The position numbers were made by a program, and so were the translations under genes. A stretch of DNA of 17,560 bases from Lachnoclostridium sp. UBA7097. GTDB taxonomy: Bacteria; Bacillota; Clostridia; Lachnospirales; Lachnospiraceae. Under the pieces are notes generated by a model that was not told the DNA's origin, made no database searches, and saw nothing but the letters and a program-made list of their open reading frames with translations. Positions 13,699 through 17,560 of the stretch are shown piece after piece. Positions within the stretch are counted from its first letter, which is position 1, and each line of letters opens with the position of its first letter. The DNA is taken from positions 1-17,560 of the forward strand of contig DKYP01000137.1 of assembly GCA_002499945.1 (NCBI GenBank), written 5' to 3'.

Positions 13699-14703
13699 AT
13701 GCCAAAAAATATTTACACAGAAAAATCAAAAGATTTTGTAGTGTCCACTGCGGACGTAGCGTTCTTACATAACGGGCAGCTGGCGTTTACAGGGAACACT
13801 TCACTTAACACTTCCATTGCTGTATCCATGGAAGACGCTGAAATTACTGGCGGCAAGGGCAGCAAAACACTTTACAAGTATAAATATGGGAGAAAAGTTG
13901 CACCTTCCATTGAAATGGCAGAATGGAAACTTTCATATATTGCTGCAAATTTAGGCACACCTATTGTTGAGGGGCTTAAAGATGTATATTCAGTTGCTGA
14001 ATGCGTGACCCTGGTTAAAGGTGTAGGTATCCTTAAAAAAGTACCTGTGGGGAAAGTGTTCATAGAAAAAACAGACGGTTCAACTGCCGAAGTCACACCA
14101 ACAGGCAGCACTATCCTTGTGGGCAGTGAAGATGGCACAATAAATGCTACATACCAGTATAACACCAATGTAAAGAGGGTGACAATTGATGCAGAAGCAT
14201 CACCTATGATTGGTGAGCTCATCCTTACAGCAGACAGGCACAACAACCAGAAGGGCAAAATTGGTGAACTCCAGATTGACATACCGTCATTCCAGCTTTC
14301 TGGTACATTTGACATAACACTTGAATCAGGCGGCTCTGCAACAACAAAACTTGACGGTGATGCACTTGCAGTACCAGGGCTCACATGTTCTGACGGTTTT
14401 GTTTATGGCTATATTACAGAAATACCATCTGAAGAGTCCGCAGTAAAGGTTTCTGAAATCGCAGCAACGCCTGCTGTTGTAAACCTTGCGCCAAATGATA
14501 CAAAAGAAATTTCTGTCATTGGTATTAAAGGAGGTTTATACAGCAATGTGGGGATTGCTGCCAGTGAATGTACCATAACATCTGATGACCCTGCTGTTGC
14601 AACGGTTGCAGACGGTGTAATAACAGGTGTTGCTGTCGGTAATACACTGGTAAACATTGACTATGGCGGGATTAAGGATGTTGTAAAAGTAGTTGTAGCC
14701 TGA
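13699..14703 (+). CDS. major tail (tube) protein with C-terminal Ig-like (BIg2) domain
   Basis: A 334-residue protein. The N-terminal part matches tail-tube-like proteins of Firmicute phages (VAFLHNGQLAFTGNTSLNT, VSMEDAEITGGKG, YKYGRKVAPSIEMAEWKL), which form the hollow tail conduit. Residues from about 253 on (SEIAATPAVVNLAPNDTKE, then VATVADGVITGVAVG) form a bacterial Ig-like group 2 domain, a common C-terminal extension displayed on the tube surface and often linked to weak binding of mucus glycans or cell surfaces. GGAGG lies 9 bases before the ATG. The gene is flanked by strong terminators on both sides, as expected for a highly expressed structural gene. Confidence 0.8.
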   Translation: MPKNIYTEKSKDFVVSTADVAFLHNGQLAFTGNTSLNTSIAVSMEDAEITGGKGSKTLYKYKYGRKVAPSIEMAEWKLSYIAANLGTPIVEGLKDVYSVAECVTLVKGVGILKKVPVGKVFIEKTDGSTAEVTPTGSTILVGSEDGTINATYQYNTNVKRVTIDAEASPMIGELILTADRHNNQKGKIGELQIDIPSFQLSGTFDITLESGGSATTKLDGDALAVPGLTCSDGFVYGYITEIPSEESAVKVSEIAATPAVVNLAPNDTKEISVIGIKGGLYSNVGIAASECTITSDDPAVATVADGVITGVAVGNTLVNIDYGGIKDVVKVVVA

Positions 14704-14715
14704 CATTAATATACG

Positions 14716-14748
14716 GGGAATGGGACAGTAAATTCCATTCCCTTTTTT
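14716..14748 (+). terminator. intrinsic terminator after the tail tube gene
   Basis: GGGAATGG (14716-14723) pairs perfectly with CCATTCCC (14735-14742), followed by TTTTTT (14743-14748). Some read-through is required for the genes that follow, as I see no strong promoter after it. Confidence 0.85.
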
Positions 14749-14763
14749 AATTGGAGGTCTTAA

Positions 14764-15114
14764 ATGGCAAAAAAAGAAAATGAAGATATTAAAGAAACTA
14801 AATATAACAGCAGGTTAAATGTAAAAGAGGCAGTGACAAAACCAGCGGAAACAAAAGAAGAAAATACCACATTAAAGACAAGGGCAGACAGGGAAGAGAA
14901 GAAAACAGGAAACCCTGGCATCAACAGCCAGTACAAAACAGAAAACTGCAAAGTCCTGTCCTTTGACCCTGCCACAAATGAACTGGATATTGAATTTAAG
15001 GGGTATGGAATCAGGTTACATTCCTCTGGTGTTATAAATTCCGCTTATGTCCCTGTCAGTTATTATGGTGAAATAGGGAAACCTGGCTTCAGATGCCAGG
15101 TACAGGAGGGATAA
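14764..15114 (+). CDS. small tail-region protein, unknown function
   Basis: A 116-residue protein with a disordered, charged N-terminal half (Lys/Glu/Thr-rich, about 1-58) and a compact beta-rich C-terminal domain (KVLSFDPATNELDIEFKGYG, then YYGEIGKPGFRC). GGAGG lies about 7 bases before the ATG. The domain recurs near tail and lysis genes of Firmicute phages with no assigned role. The TAA at its end overlaps the ATG of the next gene by one base (TAATG), so the two are coupled. It could be a small tail accessory or chaperone, but nothing shows this. Confidence 0.6.
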   Translation: MAKKENEDIKETKYNSRLNVKEAVTKPAETKEENTTLKTRADREEKKTGNPGINSQYKTENCKVLSFDPATNELDIEFKGYGIRLHSSGVINSAYVPVSYYGEIGKPGFRCQVQEG

Positions 15115-15299
15115 TGTGTAACAACTGTTATGAAAAATTTGTAGGACGCAGCGGTAAAACCATGCTCCTGTGTAAATTACGTGCCTGTGAAGGTACAAAT
15201 GAAACCGGGCAGTTATGCTGTTTCCAGCATTTCTGCCCTGATAAAGATAGGTATGTGGCTAATGAAAGACAGGATACAGAATGTAAATTTTATAGATAA
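15114..15299 (+). CDS. cysteine-rich small protein, probably metal-binding
   Basis: A 61-residue protein with eight cysteines (positions 2, 5, 20, 25, 35, 36, 41, 57). The spacing CNNC, CKLRAC and LCCFQHFC suggests two zinc sites or a disulphide-rich fold, and it ends in ECKFYR. It starts at the ATG overlapping the previous stop, with CAGGAGGG immediately upstream. It lies directly before the holin. There is no signal peptide, so in the reducing cytoplasm zinc binding is more likely than disulphides. Similar Cys-rich small proteins occur in clostridial phage tail regions without known function. Confidence 0.65.
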   Translation: MCNNCYEKFVGRSGKTMLLCKLRACEGTNETGQLCCFQHFCPDKDRYVANERQDTECKFYR

Positions 15300-15314
15300 C
15301 AGGAGGGTGTCTTT

Positions 15315-15587
15315 ATGAAATTAAATTTAAAAGTAAGGTTCAAAAACCCTGTATTTATTGTACAGGTAATCCTTGCAGTCCTGGCACCAGTCCTTGCATA
15401 TGCAGGGCTTACAGTACAGGATATCACAAGCTGGAAAGCTTTAGGCGGGATTATTATTAATGCTGCCAGCAACCCTTACGTGCTCGGGCTTGCTGTTGTA
15501 AGCTTATGGAATGCGTTAAATGACCCGACTACAGCAGGCATAAGTGACAGTTACAACGCACTGTCATATACAAAGCCAAAAGAATAG
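15315..15587 (+). CDS. phi-LC3 family holin
   Basis: A 90-residue phage holin of the phi-LC3 type (Phage_holin_1). Family landmarks are the start MKLNLKVRFKNPVF, a first membrane helix (FIVQVILAVLAPVLAYAGL, about 14-32), an amphipathic middle (VQDITSWKALG), a second hydrophobic segment (NPYVLGLAVVSLWNAL, about 53-68) and the highly characteristic NDPTTAGISDS near the end. Holins accumulate in the inner membrane and open holes at a set time to release the endolysin. AGGAGGG lies about 8 bases before the ATG. The endolysin gene follows one gene later. Confidence 0.93.
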   Translation: MKLNLKVRFKNPVFIVQVILAVLAPVLAYAGLTVQDITSWKALGGIIINAASNPYVLGLAVVSLWNALNDPTTAGISDSYNALSYTKPKE

Positions 15588-15607
15588 AAAAGGATGGTGC
15601 CATATGG

Positions 15608-16135
15608 ATGGAAGCAGTTACAGGAGCACTTAAAATAGACTATGCAGCACTGGTAACAAGCATCTGTATCATACTTGCCAGCGTGAAAGCCATTACAGGG
15701 CTTCTTGAATGGCTGTTAATTGAAAAACTTGGAATTGAAACAAAATGGGCAAGGAAGAAAAAACAGGAACATGCAATGCTTGTTAAAACTTCAAAACACC
15801 TTGAAGAATTACAAAAAAGGCATACAGAAGATGTCCGCCAGTCAGTAAGGCATGATGAAATAATTAAAAATGACCTGGCAAAACTTACAGAAACTGTAAA
15901 CGGCATTGCTGAAACCTTAGAGCGTATGCAGGAAAAAGAAAATGAAACAAAGCTTAAGGAACTGAAAGACAGTTTAATAAGGTACTACAACAAATATAAA
16001 AATTCTGACGGCTGGACGGAGCTTGAAAAAGATGCTTTCTGGGATCTGTTTGGTGATTATGAAAAACGTGGCGGTGACGGGTATATACATACAATTGTTG
16101 AACCAGCCATGAGGGAACTGAAAGAAATTAAATGA
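15608..16135 (+). CDS. membrane-anchored coiled-coil protein next to the holin
   Basis: A 175-residue protein with an N-terminal membrane helix (about 13-37; AALVTSICIILASVKAITGL) followed by a long charged coiled coil (about 50-125; KHLEELQKRHTEDV, then LAKLTETVNGIAETLERM) and a helical C-terminal region with DGWTELEKDAFWDLFGDYE. It lies between holin and endolysin, so it may be a second holin component, an antiholin or a regulator that restrains lysis until the membrane depolarises. The ribosome binding site is modest (AAGGATGGTG, about 9-13 bases away). Similar proteins are annotated in clostridial phage lysis cassettes without proven function. Confidence 0.65.
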   Translation: MEAVTGALKIDYAALVTSICIILASVKAITGLLEWLLIEKLGIETKWARKKKQEHAMLVKTSKHLEELQKRHTEDVRQSVRHDEIIKNDLAKLTETVNGIAETLERMQEKENETKLKELKDSLIRYYNKYKNSDGWTELEKDAFWDLFGDYEKRGGDGYIHTIVEPAMRELKEIK

Positions 16136-16148
16136 AGGCAGGTGTGAT

Positions 16149-16853
16149 ATGTTCATATATAAAAATCTGACAAAAATAAACCGTACCCTGGGAAAGTACA
16201 GAAAAAAATATATAGTCCTGCATTATACTGGCAACACAACTGATACTGCAAAAGGGAATACAAACCATTTTAAGTCTGTAAACCGTGGCGCATCTGCTGA
16301 TTACTTTTCAGGTGATGACGGCATTTATATGTGTGTAAACCCACAGAAAGCATATTCATGGCACTGTGGGAAAGATTACAGCGGAGGGAAGGCAGAATAC
16401 TGGGGCATAGTAACAAATAAAAATTCAATTGGCATTGAAATGTGTTCAGTTAATGGAAAAATTACAGAAAAAACATTTAACCAGACTGCAGCACTTGTGA
16501 AAAAGCTTATGAAAAAATATGGCATCCCGGAAAGCAATGTATTAAGGCATTATGATGTCTGCCATAAACAATGCCCTGGCTGGAAAGGCTGGCTGCCACC
16601 AGATGAAACACTTTGGAAAAAATTTAAACAGGAGCTTTCCCCTGCTGATAAACCACTGGTAAAAGTAACACCGGAATCCAAAGCAAAACATATAAGATGG
16701 GTACAGAAAAAGTTAGGTATTAGTGCTGATGGCATATACGGGCAGAAAACCATAAGTGCTGTGGCTGAATATAAGAAACAGCATAATTTTGACAGTTACA
16801 GCGGAAAAGTTGTCGGAAAGAAAATGATAAAACAGCTGGATAAAACCAAATAA
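16149..16853 (+). CDS. endolysin: N-acetylmuramoyl-L-alanine amidase with peptidoglycan-binding domain
   Basis: A 234-residue endolysin. The N-terminal domain (about 18-160) is a zinc amidase (Amidase_2/PGRP) that cuts the bond between N-acetylmuramic acid and L-alanine of the cell wall. Its zinc ligands are visible: His25 (VLHYTG), His134 (RHYDVCHK) and Cys142 (QCPGW). SIGIEMC (93-99) is a typical core strand. The C-terminal domain (about 178-234; HIRWVQKKLGISADGIYGQ) is a PG_binding_1-type wall-binding module. There is no signal peptide, so release depends on the holin. AGGTG lies about 5-6 bases before the ATG, and a terminator follows. Confidence 0.95.
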   Translation: MFIYKNLTKINRTLGKYRKKYIVLHYTGNTTDTAKGNTNHFKSVNRGASADYFSGDDGIYMCVNPQKAYSWHCGKDYSGGKAEYWGIVTNKNSIGIEMCSVNGKITEKTFNQTAALVKKLMKKYGIPESNVLRHYDVCHKQCPGWKGWLPPDETLWKKFKQELSPADKPLVKVTPESKAKHIRWVQKKLGISADGIYGQKTISAVAEYKKQHNFDSYSGKVVGKKMIKQLDKTK

Positions 16854-16896
16854 AATTTTTAATTTAGAGAAAACTTTTAACGTATATTACAACTGG

Positions 16897-16947
16897 AAAA
16901 TACCTTTACTGTATTATTTAACAACTAATACAGCAAGGGTATTTTTT
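16897..16947 (+). terminator. terminator after the lysis cassette
   Basis: AAAATACC (16897-16904) pairs with GGTATTTT (16938-16945), and CTGTATTA (16909-16916) with TAATACAG (16926-16933), followed by a T-run at 16942-16947. It is a long, strong hairpin. The stretch from 16948 to 17045 holds TTGACA at 17017-17022 but no -10 at the right distance before the next gene. Confidence 0.8.
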
Positions 16948-17045
16948 ACTTGCCTGCAGACATGTTATTACTGCCCTGCCCCATCTGTTTAAAAAATACT
17001 GGAAGGACAGTTTATTGACATTTATTTATTAAAGAAGATTTTTAA

Positions 17046-17546
17046 ATGGCAGATACAAATACATTAAAAACAAGAATTGTGCTTAGGAATGACATAAATA
17101 CAAACCGTGAGATTTCCACACTTGTCCTTTTAAAAGGTGAAGCATATATAGATTACTACACAAAAACTGTTACCAATGATGATGGTACATCTTCCACTGT
17201 CCCACAGCAGAAAATATATTTTGGTGATGGTGTAACTGAATTAAAGGATTTAAAGCCTTCCACCCTGACACCAGAAGAAACAGGGCAGTTAATTGCAAAC
17301 GGGGAATATGATATTTCTGCATCCATTGTACCTGCTGTGCCCGCTGATGAAATAAACGGCACAGAAGCACAGGATGCATATGCAGAAATACAGATTGGCA
17401 ATAAATCTGGAAGTTCCACAGACTCCATTTATGTAAAAGGTGCAGGCTCTATTAAAGTAGAAGTTGCAGATGATACAATTACATTAAGTGACAAAGAACT
17501 TGCAGACAAAGTTACAGATGTTGAAAATGCAGGTAAATTATACTAA
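17046..17546 (+). CDS. tail fibre/receptor-binding protein with Mtd-like N-terminal domain
   Basis: A 166-residue protein. Residues about 7-75 (LKTRIVLRNDINTNRE, then LVLLKGEAYIDYY, then QQKIYFGDGVTELKDLKP) follow the pattern of the N-terminal domain of Mtd-type tropism determinants and similar tail proteins: an RND-type start, then L-x-x-GE, then K-x-GDG-x-T-x-x-x-L. The rest is a beta-rich, Gly/Ser/Ala/Asp-rich region (SGSSTDSIYVKGAGSIKVEV). It most likely forms a trimeric base or short fibre that attaches other fibre proteins. The ribosome binding site is weak (AAGAAG). It has no C-lectin variable region, so it is not itself a diversity-generating target. Confidence 0.65.
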   Translation: MADTNTLKTRIVLRNDINTNREISTLVLLKGEAYIDYYTKTVTNDDGTSSTVPQQKIYFGDGVTELKDLKPSTLTPEETGQLIANGEYDISASIVPAVPADEINGTEAQDAYAEIQIGNKSGSSTDSIYVKGAGSIKVEVADDTITLSDKELADKVTDVENAGKLY

Positions 17547-17560
17547 TTCCACTTTAAATC

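Overview
The window is AT-rich DNA of a Firmicute, most likely a gut clostridium of the Lachnospiraceae type. This rests on strong GGAGG-type ribosome binding sites, a free-standing Spo0A-type DNA-binding domain, a phi-LC3-type holin and a Tn916-like tyrosine integrase. Nearly all of it is mobile DNA. Two blocks meet at about 4,600.

Block 1 (1 to about 4,600) is the control and integration end of an integrative element. From left to right it holds: structured non-coding DNA (1-190); a compact type I toxin-antitoxin locus (29-residue membrane toxin at 251-340 with a convergent antisense RNA at about 350-439); a Cro/CI-like repressor on the minus strand (578-790); a divergent promoter pair, each with a near-consensus -35 and -10 and a 17-base spacer, bracketed by a 13-base inverted repeat (819-935); and a rightward operon. 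The operon encodes an ORF6N antirepressor (1070-1744), a small unknown protein, a stand-alone Spo0A C-terminal-domain protein (2072-2617) and a coiled-coil protein. After a terminator comes the tyrosine integrase (3115-4353), then a terminator and five TTTTACAC repeats that look like integrase arm-binding sites.

Block 2 (about 4,600 to the end) is the virion-structure and lysis region of a tailed phage: portal protein, three small genes (two with paired CxxC motifs, one of them on the opposite strand with its own promoter), prohead protease fused to scaffold, a decoration-like protein, major capsid protein, neck and connector proteins, a tail-completion-like protein with an ATT start codon, a tail tube protein with a C-terminal Ig-like domain, small tail-region proteins, holin, a membrane coiled-coil protein, amidase endolysin, and the start of the host-recognition genes (Mtd-like N-terminal fold). 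Terminators or strong hairpins divide the block into transcription units after the small genes, after the capsid gene, before and after the tail tube gene, and after the endolysin.

The main point of interest is the junction. The portal frame opens inside conserved family sequence, has no ribosome binding site and is closed by a stop at 4595-4597 just upstream, so it appears to lack its N-terminus. The simplest reading is that the integrase-bearing element inserted into the portal gene of the phage: a nested prophage, a satellite or a switchable interruption. The missing portal 5' end and the terminase would then lie beyond the left edge of the window. Other points are the Spo0A-like protein, the toxin-antitoxin architecture, the switch region, an internal scaffold start inside the protease gene, and the lysis cassette placed between the tail tube and fibre genes. 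No replication, terminase or tape-measure gene is visible.
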